64,000 nucleotides of DNA from Clostridium bornimense. GTDB taxonomy: Bacteria > Bacillota > Clostridia > Clostridiales > Clostridiaceae. Shown here piece after piece: positions 1-8,171 of the stretch; the first letter of the stretch is position 1; every line of letters starts with the position of its first letter. The stretch lies in assembly GCF_018917145.1 (NCBI RefSeq), contig NZ_JAHLOD010000010.1:16485-80484 (forward strand), read 5' to 3'. A program made the translations under genes and the position numbers. The notes beneath the pieces were generated by a model. It worked only from the letters and a program-made list of their open reading frames with translations, was not told the DNA's origin and did not search any database.

Positions 1-77
1 AAAGGCTGGAGTAATCAGTAAGAGGCCTATTAAATAATTAAGTTAAATATGATTTTTTTATGAGGATGGGATTTAAT

Positions 78-875
78 ATGAAGGGAATAGAAGAAAGTAA
101 GATACAATATGTTTCTCCATTTGAAGTATACCCAAATCTTTATCAACCAAGAAAAACTTTTAATGATGAAACAATAGAAGAATTATCAGAATCAATAAAA
201 ACTTATGGTATTATACAACCTTTATCAGTAAGAAAGATAAAGGAAAATTATTATGAATTAGTTGCAGGGGAAAGAAGATTAAGAGCTGCAAAAAAAGCTG
301 GATTAGATAAGGTACCTGTAATATTAGTAGATATAAATGATAGGGAAAGTGCTGCAATTGCATTACTAGAAAATTTACAAAGAGAAGATTTAAATTTTTT
401 AGAAGAGGCAGAAGCATATTACAACTTATTAAAAGAGCATAATTATACTCAAGAAACTTTAGCTCAAAGTATTGGTAAGAAACAATCTACAATAGCAAAT
501 AAGTTAAGAGTTCTTAAGTTAGATTGCAAAATAAGAAAAAGACTTATTGAAAATTCTCTTACAGAGAGACATGCAAGAGCTTTATTAAAATTACCTAATG
601 CTGAAATGCAAACTAAAGTATTAGATAAAGTAATTGAGAATAAACTTAATGTTAAAGAAACTGAAGCTTTAATTGATAGAACCTTATTAAAATATATTCA
701 TGATGAAAAAGATATAGGGAAAGATGGAAAGAAAAGAATCAAAGGAGTATTTGGTTCGAAGATTTATATAAATACTATAAAACAAGTATTTGATAAGTAT
801 GGTATTAATGCAAAGTATAAATCTAAAGAAAGTGATGACTTTATAGAAGTAACAGTAAAGATACCTAAAAAGTAA
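78..875 (+). CDS. noc: Noc, nucleoid occlusion protein (ParB family)
   Basis: ParB-family CTPase that in Firmicutes spreads on DNA from its binding sites and blocks Z-ring assembly over the nucleoid. The 265-residue protein has an N-terminal ParB domain with the CTP-binding motifs GERRLRA (about residues 64-70) and ENLQRED, followed by a helix-turn-helix around TQETLAQSIGKKQSTI. ParB versus Noc is decided by context: a canonical parAB pair follows immediately, and noc directly precedes soj-spo0J in this lineage. An upstream in-frame ATG at 60 lacks a ribosome site; the ATG at 78 is preceded by GAGGATGGG, so I start there. A strong hairpin terminator separates it from parA. Confidence 0.9.
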   Translation: MKGIEESKIQYVSPFEVYPNLYQPRKTFNDETIEELSESIKTYGIIQPLSVRKIKENYYELVAGERRLRAAKKAGLDKVPVILVDINDRESAAIALLENLQREDLNFLEEAEAYYNLLKEHNYTQETLAQSIGKKQSTIANKLRVLKLDCKIRKRLIENSLTERHARALLKLPNAEMQTKVLDKVIENKLNVKETEALIDRTLLKYIHDEKDIGKDGKKRIKGVFGSKIYINTIKQVFDKYGINAKYKSKESDDFIEVTVKIPKK

Positions 876-891
876 TGTTTCACGTGAAACG
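876..891. promoter_or_regulatory. parS: parS centromere-like site 1
   Basis: TGTTTCACGTGAAACG abuts the noc stop codon and matches the Firmicute parS consensus TGTTTCACGTGAAACA at 15 of 16 positions, including the whole palindromic core. ParB is expected to load here. Confidence 0.9.
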
Positions 892-904
892 ATGCTTTTT
901 TTGA

Positions 905-942
905 GAAGATTTAAGGAATAAAATTCCTTAAATCTTTTTTTT
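905..942 (+). terminator. Rho-independent terminator after noc
   Basis: A perfect stem of at least 13 bp (arms 907-919 and 923-935, three-base loop) is followed by a run of eight T. It separates noc from the parAB unit. Confidence 0.88.
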
Positions 943-1038
943 ATAAAAAATTATTTAAGAATTTGTGAAATTATCTTTTATAACATATTAATGTAATTTA
1001 TAATATCATTATAAGGGATTAGCATAGGGGGGATAAAT

Positions 1039-1806
1039 GTGAAAACAATATGTGTCTTTAATCAAAAAGGTGGAGTTGGAAAGACTACTACTAATATAAA
1101 TCTTGCTACCTATTTAGCCTTTGAAGGAAAAAAAGTATTAATAGTAGATATAGATCCACAAGGAAATTCTACGTCCGGATTAGGGATAGATAAATCTAAT
1201 TTAGAATTTTCTACATATGATATTTTAACAAATGATACAAATATAGAAGATTGTATCATTAAAAGTGAATTGATAGAAAACTTATATGTGATTCCTTCTG
1301 AACAAGCTTTAGCAGGTGCAGAAGTTGAATTAACAGGAATAAATCATAGAGAAGATATATTAAAGAGAAAGTTAGAATTAGTAAGAGACAAATTTGACTT
1401 TGTTTTTATTGACTGTCCGCCATCATTAGGACTGCTTACTATAAATGCATTAGTTGCATCAGATTCAGTATTTATACCAATACAATGTGAGTATTATGCT
1501 TTAGAAGGTGTATCACAACTTATAAATACTATAAATTTAGTTAAAAAGAGTTTAAATCCTGACATAAAATATGAAGGAATACTTTTAACTATGTATGATA
1601 CAAGAGCAAACTTATGTAATGAGGTTGCTAAAGAAGTTAAAAATCATTTTGGGGATTATGTATATAAAACAGTAATTCCTAGAAATGTTAGATTAGCAGA
1701 GTCACCAAGTTATGGACTACCTATTATGTTATATGATGCAAAATGTAAAGGTGCAGAAAGTTATGATATGTTGGCAAAAGAATTTTTAAGTAGACAGGAG
1801 GAATAA
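1039..1806 (+). CDS. parA: ParA/Soj chromosome-partitioning ATPase
   Basis: Deviant Walker A ATPase of the MinD/ParA family. It works with ParB and parS in origin segregation and, in Bacillus, modulates DnaA. The 255 residues match Soj length. The deviant Walker A KGGVGKTT is at residues 10-17 with the signature lysine K10, and the Walker B region FIDCPPSLGLLT is near residue 124. The GTG start is chosen because AGGGGGGAT precedes it at good spacing and the protein starts directly with the first beta strand. parB begins two bases after the stop, so they are co-transcribed. Confidence 0.95.
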   Translation: MKTICVFNQKGGVGKTTTNINLATYLAFEGKKVLIVDIDPQGNSTSGLGIDKSNLEFSTYDILTNDTNIEDCIIKSELIENLYVIPSEQALAGAEVELTGINHREDILKRKLELVRDKFDFVFIDCPPSLGLLTINALVASDSVFIPIQCEYYALEGVSQLINTINLVKKSLNPDIKYEGILLTMYDTRANLCNEVAKEVKNHFGDYVYKTVIPRNVRLAESPSYGLPIMLYDAKCKGAESYDMLAKEFLSRQEE

Positions 1807-1808
1807 TT

Positions 1809-2654
1809 GTGAGTAAGAAATTTGGATTGGGTAAAGGATTAGGTGCACTTATTCCTGATGAAGAAGTGGTAGCAGAAAAGAATTCAATAGATTTAATAGA
1901 TATAAATAGGATTAAACCAAATAACAAACAACCAAGAAAAAATTTTGATGAAGAAAAGATATCCAATCTAGCTAAATCTATAAAAGATAATGGTATTATC
2001 CAACCTTTAGTACTAAAGGAAAGTGGTAATGATTATGAAATAATTGCAGGTGAAAGACGTTGGAGAGCTGCAAAGTTAGCAGGAATAAAATCTATTCCAG
2101 CTGTTATTATGGAATTGACTGATCAAAAGGTTTTAGAAGTTTCTTTAATTGAAAATATTCAAAGAGAAGACTTAAATCCTATAGAAGAGGCGTTGGCATT
2201 CAAAAGATTAATAAAAGAGTTTTCTATAACTCAAGAAGATGTTTCAAAAGTTATAGGTAGATCTAGAACTGCTATAACTAACACTATGAGATTATTAAAC
2301 TTAGATAAACGTGTTCAACAGTATTTAATAGAAGGTGTAATATCTGAAGGTCATGGAAGAGCATTATTGTCATTATCAAAAAAAGATACACAATATGAAA
2401 TGGCTATAAGAATTATAGATAATAAGTTAAGTGTAAGAGAAACAGAAAGATTAGTAAGAGATATTTTAAATCCAAAGGTAAAAGAACCAGTGTCAGAAGA
2501 AGAGAATATATACATAAAGGAATTACAAAGCAGAATTAGTGAACACTTTGGAACAAAGGTATCAATTAAAACTAAAAAAGATAATAAAGGAAAAATAGAA
2601 ATAGAGTATTATTCACCAGAAGAGTTAGATAGAATTCTTGAATTATTAATGTAG
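1809..2654 (+). CDS. parB: ParB/Spo0J partitioning protein
   Basis: Centromere-binding CTPase clamp that loads at parS and recruits SMC in Firmicutes. In order: an N-terminal GLGKGLGALIP segment typical of the ParA-stimulating tail, ParB domain with GERRWRA at residues 81-87 and ENIQREDLNPIEEA from residue 115, helix-turn-helix at about 143-167, and a C-terminal dimerisation region. The GTG start follows CAGGAGGAAT. A second parS lies four bases past the stop. The 281-residue length is typical. Confidence 0.95.
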   Translation: MSKKFGLGKGLGALIPDEEVVAEKNSIDLIDINRIKPNNKQPRKNFDEEKISNLAKSIKDNGIIQPLVLKESGNDYEIIAGERRWRAAKLAGIKSIPAVIMELTDQKVLEVSLIENIQREDLNPIEEALAFKRLIKEFSITQEDVSKVIGRSRTAITNTMRLLNLDKRVQQYLIEGVISEGHGRALLSLSKKDTQYEMAIRIIDNKLSVRETERLVRDILNPKVKEPVSEEENIYIKELQSRISEHFGTKVSIKTKKDNKGKIEIEYYSPEELDRILELLM

Positions 2655-2657
2655 CAA

Positions 2658-2673
2658 AGTTTCACGTGAAACA
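2658..2673. promoter_or_regulatory. parS: parS centromere-like site 2
   Basis: AGTTTCACGTGAAACA matches the parS consensus at 15 of 16 positions with an intact palindromic core. It lies between parB and the DUF4446 gene, so the two parS sites bracket parAB. Confidence 0.9.
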
Positions 2674-2691
2674 AAACTTGAGGAGGAAGTC

Positions 2692-3189
2692 ATGGATAAA
2701 ATAAATCAAATAGTAAATGATTATATTGGTATAATACTTATATCAATGATTGCAGTAATTGTAATATTATTTATATTTTTATTAGTATTAATTAATTCAA
2801 ACAGGAAATTAAATAAGAGATATAAAAGTTTATTTAGATGTGAAGGAAAGTCATTAGAAGATATAATAGAAAAATATATGAATGCCGTTGAAGAAGTAAA
2901 AGAAAAGAATAATACTATGTTTCAAATGCATGAGGATATATTAAGTAAAGTTGATACATCAATCAGAAAAGTAGAGATGAAAAGATATAAGGCTTTTGAT
3001 GATGTAGGATCAGATTTAAGTTTTTCAATTGTAATGTTAGATAATGATAATAATGGATTTGTATTAACAAGTATTTTTGGAAGAGAAGATAGTGTCATTT
3101 ATGCTAAAGAAATAGAAAGTGGAATTTCTAGATATGAATTATCAACTGAAGAAAAAGAAGTTTTAGACAGTGCTATAGAAATGGAATAA
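2692..3189 (+). CDS. DUF4446 family membrane-anchored protein
   Basis: Protein of 165 residues with one N-terminal transmembrane segment (about residues 13-36), a probable coiled coil (about 55-95), and a C-terminal domain of the DUF4446 type containing DLSFSIVMLDNDNNGFVLTS. The family is regularly encoded directly behind parB in clostridia but its function is unknown. It follows parB by 37 bp with a clear GGAGGA ribosome site and is probably in the same operon, ending at a strong terminator. A link to segregation is suggested only by position. Confidence 0.82.
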   Translation: MDKINQIVNDYIGIILISMIAVIVILFIFLLVLINSNRKLNKRYKSLFRCEGKSLEDIIEKYMNAVEEVKEKNNTMFQMHEDILSKVDTSIRKVEMKRYKAFDDVGSDLSFSIVMLDNDNNGFVLTSIFGREDSVIYAKEIESGISRYELSTEEKEVLDSAIEME

Positions 3190-3192
3190 TTA

Positions 3193-3238
3193 AAAAAATC
3201 GTGATTACAAATAAAAATTTGTAATCACGATTTTTTTT
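3193..3238. terminator. Bidirectional terminator
   Basis: A stem of about 17 bp around TCGTGATTACAAAT and its complement, flanked by an A run on one side and eight T on the other. It can end both the parAB operon and the convergent gene at 3250-3888. Confidence 0.88.
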
Positions 3239-3249
3239 GTTACTAATTA

Positions 3250-3888
3250 TTAAATCATCAGATTATATACACCGAGAATAATTAATAGTAGACTTATAAT
3301 AAAAAAGAATTTTAGTAAAATATTTTTTATATTAATAATTGATGTTGGAGTAATAATATATACATTTTTTATTTGTAATATATTTAAAAATATGAACCAT
3401 ATACTTATTCCACAAATTAGTCCTGTATAATAAATAATAATATAATTCATAGAAATATATTTACAGATATAATTATAAATTATACTACCAGCAAACCATA
3501 TAAAAATAGTGAATTTATTTGTAGTGGTTCTAACTATACTAGATATAAATGCATTTAAATATTTTATATTAGATTTAGATGTTTCTTTATGAAAAAATTC
3601 CTTATTAGTAAAATAGTTAAAAATAAAAAAGTTAATTGCTATTCCTAATAATATAAAAATGTAATTTATTATATATTTATTTATATTAAAGAGAAAAGTA
3701 ATTGTAGTATTAAAAAATAATAATAAAAATATATTAGATAACAAAGCACCTATTGAAAGATAAATATTCCTATTACTATATGGATATTTATTAGAGACAA
3801 TATCTTCACTTATTAATATGTTAGTAGGAAGGGCAGAAATAAATCCTGTAACGCAACCGAGTATTAGTATTTTGATTAAGCTAACCAT
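3250..3888 (-). CDS. Polytopic membrane protein, LysE-like (uncertain)
   Basis: Protein of 212 residues with about six hydrophobic segments. The first helix, GCVTGFISALPTNILI, resembles the start of LysE/RhtB-type exporters, and the length (about 210) and helix count fit, but the family's usual proline and glycine signature is weak. I therefore give only a tentative family. It is very AT-rich. A ribosome site AAGGAGAG precedes the ATG at 3888. It is convergent with the parAB operon and has no operon partner. Confidence 0.6.
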   Translation of the reverse strand: MVSLIKILILGCVTGFISALPTNILISEDIVSNKYPYSNRNIYLSIGALLSNIFLLLFFNTTITFLFNINKYIINYIFILLGIAINFFIFNYFTNKEFFHKETSKSNIKYLNAFISSIVRTTTNKFTIFIWFAGSIIYNYICKYISMNYIIIYYTGLICGISIWFIFLNILQIKNVYIITPTSIINIKNILLKFFFIISLLLIILGVYNLMI

Positions 3889-4215
3889 TAGAACTCTCCT
3901 TTTACATTAATTAAGATAATTATATCTTATTAATGCAAAGTAGTAAAAAGAGGAATTACATAAATGGTATATAAAAACTTTATAAGAGTTTTGAATAACG
4001 ATGTAGAAAAATGATAAATTATTTATATATAAGTAGGAAAGGGTCTAAAAAATATGATAAGATATTTTATATAGATTATAGAAAAATTTTATATAATGTA
4101 GAAATAAACTTGAAAATTATTTTTATGTTATATAATCATAAAAATTAAATTTAACATAATAGATATTAGTTTATTGATATAGTTTTATTATATATGAATA
4201 GAATGGAGAATGAAT
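3889..4215. other. Divergent intergenic region with imperfect palindrome
   Basis: An AT-rich region of about 325 bp between two divergent genes. It holds an interrupted inverted repeat at 3905-3935 (CATTAAT/ATTAATG and AAGATA/TATCTT), just upstream of the minus-strand gene start, which could be an operator. I see no RNA motif or convincing gene in the rest. Confidence 0.35.
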
Positions 4216-4416
4216 ATGAATTTTGTATTTAACTTAGGTGATATAGTTGAAATGAAAAAAGGGCATCCATGTGGGGCAAATGAATGGGAAATAATTAGAT
4301 TGGGTGCAGATATTAAAATCAAATGCAAAAATTGTGGAAGGCTAGTTATGATATCAAGATCTGACTTTAATAAAAGAGTAAAAAAAGTAATATTTTCAAA
4401 TGAAGATAACAATTAG
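4216..4416 (+). CDS. DUF951 small zinc-ribbon-like protein
   Basis: Protein of 66 residues that matches the DUF951 family: an N-terminal beta segment FNLGDIVEMKKGHPCG, then a CKNCGR element that may bind metal or nucleic acid, and a basic tail. The family usually sits near rpsF in clostridia; the function is unknown. Of two ATGs (4210, 4216) the second is preferred because GGAGAA then has a spacing of five bases. Confidence 0.82.
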   Translation: MNFVFNLGDIVEMKKGHPCGANEWEIIRLGADIKIKCKNCGRLVMISRSDFNKRVKKVIFSNEDNN

Positions 4417-4460
4417 TTCTTGCAATATGTAAATAAAAGTAGTAAAATAATAAATTGTAA

Positions 4461-4498
4461 TCCTGCCATCTCGAAGATGGCCGCAAGTCCAGAGGAGG
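4461..4498 (+). promoter_or_regulatory. Candidate S6:S18 autoregulatory leader of rpsF
   Basis: Just upstream of rpsF a 7-bp hairpin (4465-4471 with 4475-4481, loop CGA) is followed on its 3' side by CCG. TCCT at 4461-4464 can pair with the AGGA of the Shine-Dalgarno sequence at 4493-4496. A hairpin next to an unpaired CCG trinucleotide is the known recognition feature of the S6:S18 leader family, which mimics the 16S rRNA site. The assignment rests on motif and position, not on a covariance search. Confidence 0.6.
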
Positions 4499-4506
4499 TG
4501 AAAAGA

Positions 4507-4794
4507 ATGAATAAATACGAAACATTATTTATCCTAAACACATCTTTAGAAGAAGAAGCTAAAAAGGCTATAATCGAAAAATTTAAGGGTGTTATAGAAA
4601 ATGGTGGTGGCGCTATTGAAAATGTTGATGAATGGGGTAACAGAAAGTTAGCTTACGAAATCGGTAAGTCAAACGAAGGTTACTATACTTTAATCAACTT
4701 TACTGCAGCTCCTGAACTACCTAAGGAATTAGATAGAGTATTCAGAATTACTGATGGAGTTATAAGACATATCATAGTTAGAAACGAAAAGTAA
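4507..4794 (+). CDS. rpsF: Ribosomal protein S6
   Basis: Small-subunit protein S6 (95 residues), which pairs with S18 in the 30S platform. MNKYETLFILNTSLEEE at the start and the RNA-binding ferredoxin-like fold with WGNRKLAYEI are characteristic. The frame is open from 4420, but the ATG at 4507 is the start: AGAGGAGGTG precedes it and the protein aligns from MNKYE. It is first in an rpsF-ssb-rpsR operon with short gaps, probably autoregulated through the leader upstream. Confidence 0.96.
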   Translation: MNKYETLFILNTSLEEEAKKAIIEKFKGVIENGGGAIENVDEWGNRKLAYEIGKSNEGYYTLINFTAAPELPKELDRVFRITDGVIRHIIVRNEK

Positions 4795-4814
4795 TAACAA
4801 GGTGGTGCTAGCTA

Positions 4815-5276
4815 ATGAATAAAGTTGTTTTAATAGGAAGACTAACTAAAGATCCTGAGTTGAGATTTACACCAGGAACTGGAATGGCAGTAGCTACCTT
4901 TACAGTTGCAGTTGATAGAAGAATGCCTAATAAAGATGGTGTACGTGAAGCTGACTTTATTCCAATAGTAGTTTGGGGTAAACAAGGTGAAAATGTTGCT
5001 AATTATATGAGCAAAGGAAGACTTATCGGCGTTAGTGGCAGAATTCAAACTAGAAACTATGAAGGCAAAGATGGAATCAGAAGATATGTTACTGAAGTTG
5101 TAGCTGATGAAGTACAATTCCTTGAAAGAGGAAATGGTGCTGAAGGTGGTTTCAATGGAGGAAACAGAGGTTCTAATAACGGAGAATCTTATAATTCATC
5201 AAATTTAGGTTCAGATCAAAGTTATGATAACGGATGGGCTGATCCAATAGATGATGATGATGAAATACCGTTCTAA
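4815..5276 (+). CDS. ssb: Single-stranded DNA-binding protein
   Basis: SSB of 153 residues: an N-terminal OB fold (about 1-105, starting [17 protein letters not shown]), a Gly/Asn/Ser-rich linker, and the conserved acidic C-terminal tip DDDEIPF that binds partner replication and repair proteins. It lies between rpsF and rpsR, the standard Firmicute arrangement, with a GGTGG ribosome site. Confidence 0.97.
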   Translation: MNKVVLIGRLTKDPELRFTPGTGMAVATFTVAVDRRMPNKDGVREADFIPIVVWGKQGENVANYMSKGRLIGVSGRIQTRNYEGKDGIRRYVTEVVADEVQFLERGNGAEGGFNGGNRGSNNGESYNSSNLGSDQSYDNGWADPIDDDDEIPF

Positions 5277-5300
5277 TATTTAGGTAAAGGAGGGAAAGAC

Positions 5301-5552
5301 ATGAGCGAAAAGAAAGAATACAAAAAGAACATGAGAGGCAGAAGAGCAAGAAAGAAAGTTTGCGCATTCTGTTCTGAAAAGAGCGAAGCTATTGATTACA
5401 AAGATATTAACAAATTAAGAAAGTTCGTTACTGAAAGGGGTAAGATTTTACCAAGAAGAATCAGTGGAACTTGCGCTAAGCACCAAAGAGAATTAACTGG
5501 TGCTGTTAAGAGATCAAGAAACATAGCTTTATTACCATTTACAACTGAGTAA
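5301..5552 (+). CDS. rpsR: Ribosomal protein S18
   Basis: Small-subunit protein S18 (83 residues), the partner of S6. The basic N-terminal tail, KVCAFCSEK and the C-terminal [18 protein letters not shown] block are diagnostic. It contains four cysteines (CAFC and two further on), consistent with the zinc-binding form of S18 found in some Firmicutes. It is the last gene of the rpsF operon, followed by a terminator. Confidence 0.96.
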   Translation: MSEKKEYKKNMRGRRARKKVCAFCSEKSEAIDYKDINKLRKFVTERGKILPRRISGTCAKHQRELTGAVKRSRNIALLPFTTE

Positions 5553-5558
5553 AAAATG

Positions 5559-5588
5559 TAAGCCCATAGCTTTGCTATGGGCTATTTT
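5559..5588 (+). terminator. Terminator of rpsF-ssb-rpsR
   Basis: AGCCCATAGC, three-base loop and GCTATGGGCT (5561-5570 with 5574-5583), followed by ATTTTAAT. Confidence 0.8.
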
Positions 5589-5733
5589 AATATTATAAAA
5601 AATAATATATAGAAGATAATATATATGATAAGAACGCAGCTTTGAGTAGAGATAATATAATTTTTTATATAAGCTTAAGATTAAATAGTATATTGGTGAT
5701 ATAAAATTTCTTTATGAGAAGAAAGGATAAAAA

Positions 5734-7722
5734 ATGGAGAGTAAGTTTAAATTTTTAAAAAAGGCGAATCATATATATTTGATAATAATCCTTATATTAA
5801 GTTTCAACTTATTTATGAAAGGAAGTCATGTTATTGCTATTCTTTCAGTTATAGTACTTGGAATTACTAATGTAATTAGCAGTATATTTATAAAGAAAAG
5901 AGAAACTCAGATAAATGAAGTTATAGAAGACTTTAATATGAATTTAGATACAGTATATAAGAATACATTATTAAATATGCCGTTACCTATGATGATAGTT
6001 AGTAATAAAGGTACTATTTTATGGGCAAATTCTAGTTGCTCTATAATAAATGAAAATAAGAAAATTTTATCTAGAAATATTAATACTGTTTTTAATGATA
6101 TTAATACAACAAAACTATTAAAGTCAGATAAGGATTATTATAAAGATGTCGAGATAAATAATAGTTTTTATGATTTATATACATCTAAGATAAAACATAA
6201 TGTAAATAAAGATGAAGATGTAAATCTGTTCTATTTAGTTAATTCAGAAAAGCGTCATGAAATTGAAAAAAAATATAAAGAAGAAAGATATGTAGTAATA
6301 ATTTTAGAAGTCGATAATTTAGAAGAAGTATTAAGAGATATAGAAGAAGAAAGAAGACCTATTTTATTAGCAAATATAGAAAGAAAAATAATTGCATATG
6401 GTCAAAAAATGCATGGAATTACAAGAAAGTATACATCGAATAGATACATAATTATTGTAGAGAGAAAATATATAGAAGAAGAAATAGAAAATAAGTTTAA
6501 TATCTTAGATGAAGTAAAAGAGATAAATGCTGGTGAAAGATTAGTAGTAACAATAAGTATGGGTGTAGGATTAAATGGTGAAAATCCTTTAGATAGTCAG
6601 GATAGTGCTATTTCAGCAATAGAATTGGCATTAGGACGTGGAGGAGACCAAGTAGTTGTAAAGAATAAAGATAAGTTTTTATTCTTCGGTGGAAAATCAA
6701 AAGAGGTAGAAAAGAGAACCAAGGTTAAGTCAAGAGTCATAGGTCATGCTATTAAAGATATTGTAAGATCTAGTGAAAATGTATTGATTTTGGGTCATAA
6801 TAATCCTGATATAGATTGTATTGGATCTGCTATAGGTTTAAATAGTGTAATTACAGCAATGGGCAAACAATGTAATATTGTATTAGATTCCTTAAATGCT
6901 AGTATAGAAGACATAGTTACAAAATATATAGAAGAAGAGAATAAGGAGAATGTTTTTGTAACTGGAGAGGATGCCTTAGATTATATAGGTGATAATACAT
7001 TATTTATAATAGTAGATACTAATAATAGAAAGTATGTTGCTAATAAAGAGCTTTTAAAAGGTAATTCTAATATGATTATAATAGATCACCATAGAAAATC
7101 GTTAGACAGTATAGAAGATGCTTCTTTATCTTATATAGAACCTTATGCATCGGCTACATCAGAATTAGTAACAGAAATAATACCATATATAAAAGAAGGG
7201 CATAAGTTATCATATATGGAAGCAGAAGCATTATTAGCAGGAATAACGGTTGATACGAAGAATTTTACATTTAAAACTGGTGTTAAAACATTTGAAGCTG
7301 CTGCTTATTTAAAGAGACTAGGAGCAGATACTGTAGAAATTAAAAAATTATTTTCATGTGATTTAGACCGAATGATAAAAAGATGTGATATTATTAAAAG
7401 TGCTAAGGTTAATAATGGTATTGCCATAGCTAGATGTCCTAAAGAAGTAGAAGATAAATTATTAGCGGCGCAGGCAGCAGATGAATTATTAGATATAACA
7501 GGAATAGAGGCATCGTTTGTTTTAGTTAAGATAGGAAATAATGTCACTATTAGTGGTCGTTCATTAGGGCAGATTAATGTTCAACTTATATTAGAAGCTA
7601 TGGGCGGCGGCGGGCATTTAACGATGGCTGGTGCTACTGTAAATGATAGGACATTAGATGAAGCTCAATTAATGTTAGAAGAAGCTATAAATAAATATTT
7701 AAGAGAAGGTGAAGAAAAATGA
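5734..7722 (+). CDS. gdpP: GdpP, cyclic-di-AMP phosphodiesterase
   Basis: Membrane-bound DHH/DHHA1 phosphodiesterase that hydrolyses c-di-AMP to pApA. The 662 residues match GdpP. Two transmembrane helices (about 12-52) are followed by a PAS-like domain (about 80-150), a degenerate GGDEF domain (about 175-305), a DHH domain with HNNPDID at about 355 and the DHH triad at about 451, and DHHA1 with GGGGH at about 623-627. rplI overlaps its stop by four bases, so the genes are translationally coupled. The product should set c-di-AMP levels and hence potassium and osmotic balance. Confidence 0.93.
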   Translation: MESKFKFLKKANHIYLIIILILSFNLFMKGSHVIAILSVIVLGITNVISSIFIKKRETQINEVIEDFNMNLDTVYKNTLLNMPLPMMIVSNKGTILWANSSCSIINENKKILSRNINTVFNDINTTKLLKSDKDYYKDVEINNSFYDLYTSKIKHNVNKDEDVNLFYLVNSEKRHEIEKKYKEERYVVIILEVDNLEEVLRDIEEERRPILLANIERKIIAYGQKMHGITRKYTSNRYIIIVERKYIEEEIENKFNILDEVKEINAGERLVVTISMGVGLNGENPLDSQDSAISAIELALGRGGDQVVVKNKDKFLFFGGKSKEVEKRTKVKSRVIGHAIKDIVRSSENVLILGHNNPDIDCIGSAIGLNSVITAMGKQCNIVLDSLNASIEDIVTKYIEEENKENVFVTGEDALDYIGDNTLFIIVDTNNRKYVANKELLKGNSNMIIIDHHRKSLDSIEDASLSYIEPYASATSELVTEIIPYIKEGHKLSYMEAEALLAGITVDTKNFTFKTGVKTFEAAAYLKRLGADTVEIKKLFSCDLDRMIKRCDIIKSAKVNNGIAIARCPKEVEDKLLAAQAADELLDITGIEASFVLVKIGNNVTISGRSLGQINVQLILEAMGGGGHLTMAGATVNDRTLDEAQLMLEEAINKYLREGEEK

Positions 7723-8162
7723 AAGTTATTTTATTAAAAGATGTAAAAGGTTTGGGTAAAAAAGGAGATGTAGTTAATGCTTCAGACGGACATGCAAGAA
7801 ATTTCTTATTTCCAAGAAAACTTGCTAAGGAAGCAACAGAAAGTAATCTTCATGTTTTAAATAATCAAAAAGACAAAGCTATGAGAGAAAAACAAGCTGA
7901 GATAGAAGCAGCTCAAGGATTAGCTAGTAAGCTTAGAGGAAAAGAAATTAAAATTGTTACTAAGGCAGGAGAAGGTGGAAGATTATTTGGTGCTATAACA
8001 TCAAAAGATATTGCCGAGGAAATAGAGAAGAATTTTGATATAAAAGTAGATAAGAAAAAGGTAGTTGCAGATACAATAAAACACCTTGGAAGTTATGATA
8101 TAGAAGTAAAATTATATGCAGAGATTTCTACTAAGATGAAGGTAGTTGTGTGTGAGGAGTAG
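7719..8162 (+). CDS. rplI: Ribosomal protein L9
   Basis: Large-subunit protein L9 of 147 residues. It has the N-terminal L9 domain ([19 protein letters not shown] and the NFLFPRKLA signature), a long connecting helix (about 45-75) and a C-terminal domain ([17 protein letters not shown]). The ATG overlaps the gdpP stop codon (ATGA), as in other clostridia. Confidence 0.96.
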   Translation: MKVILLKDVKGLGKKGDVVNASDGHARNFLFPRKLAKEATESNLHVLNNQKDKAMREKQAEIEAAQGLASKLRGKEIKIVTKAGEGGRLFGAITSKDIAEEIEKNFDIKVDKKKVVADTIKHLGSYDIEVKLYAEISTKMKVVVCEE

Positions 8163-8171
8163 GAGGTAAAA

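Noticed and set aside
3972..4014. Short ORF (16 codons) beginning MVYKNF with AGAGGAA upstream
   Set aside because: The spacing is too long, the peptide has no features and it lies in AT-rich spacer.
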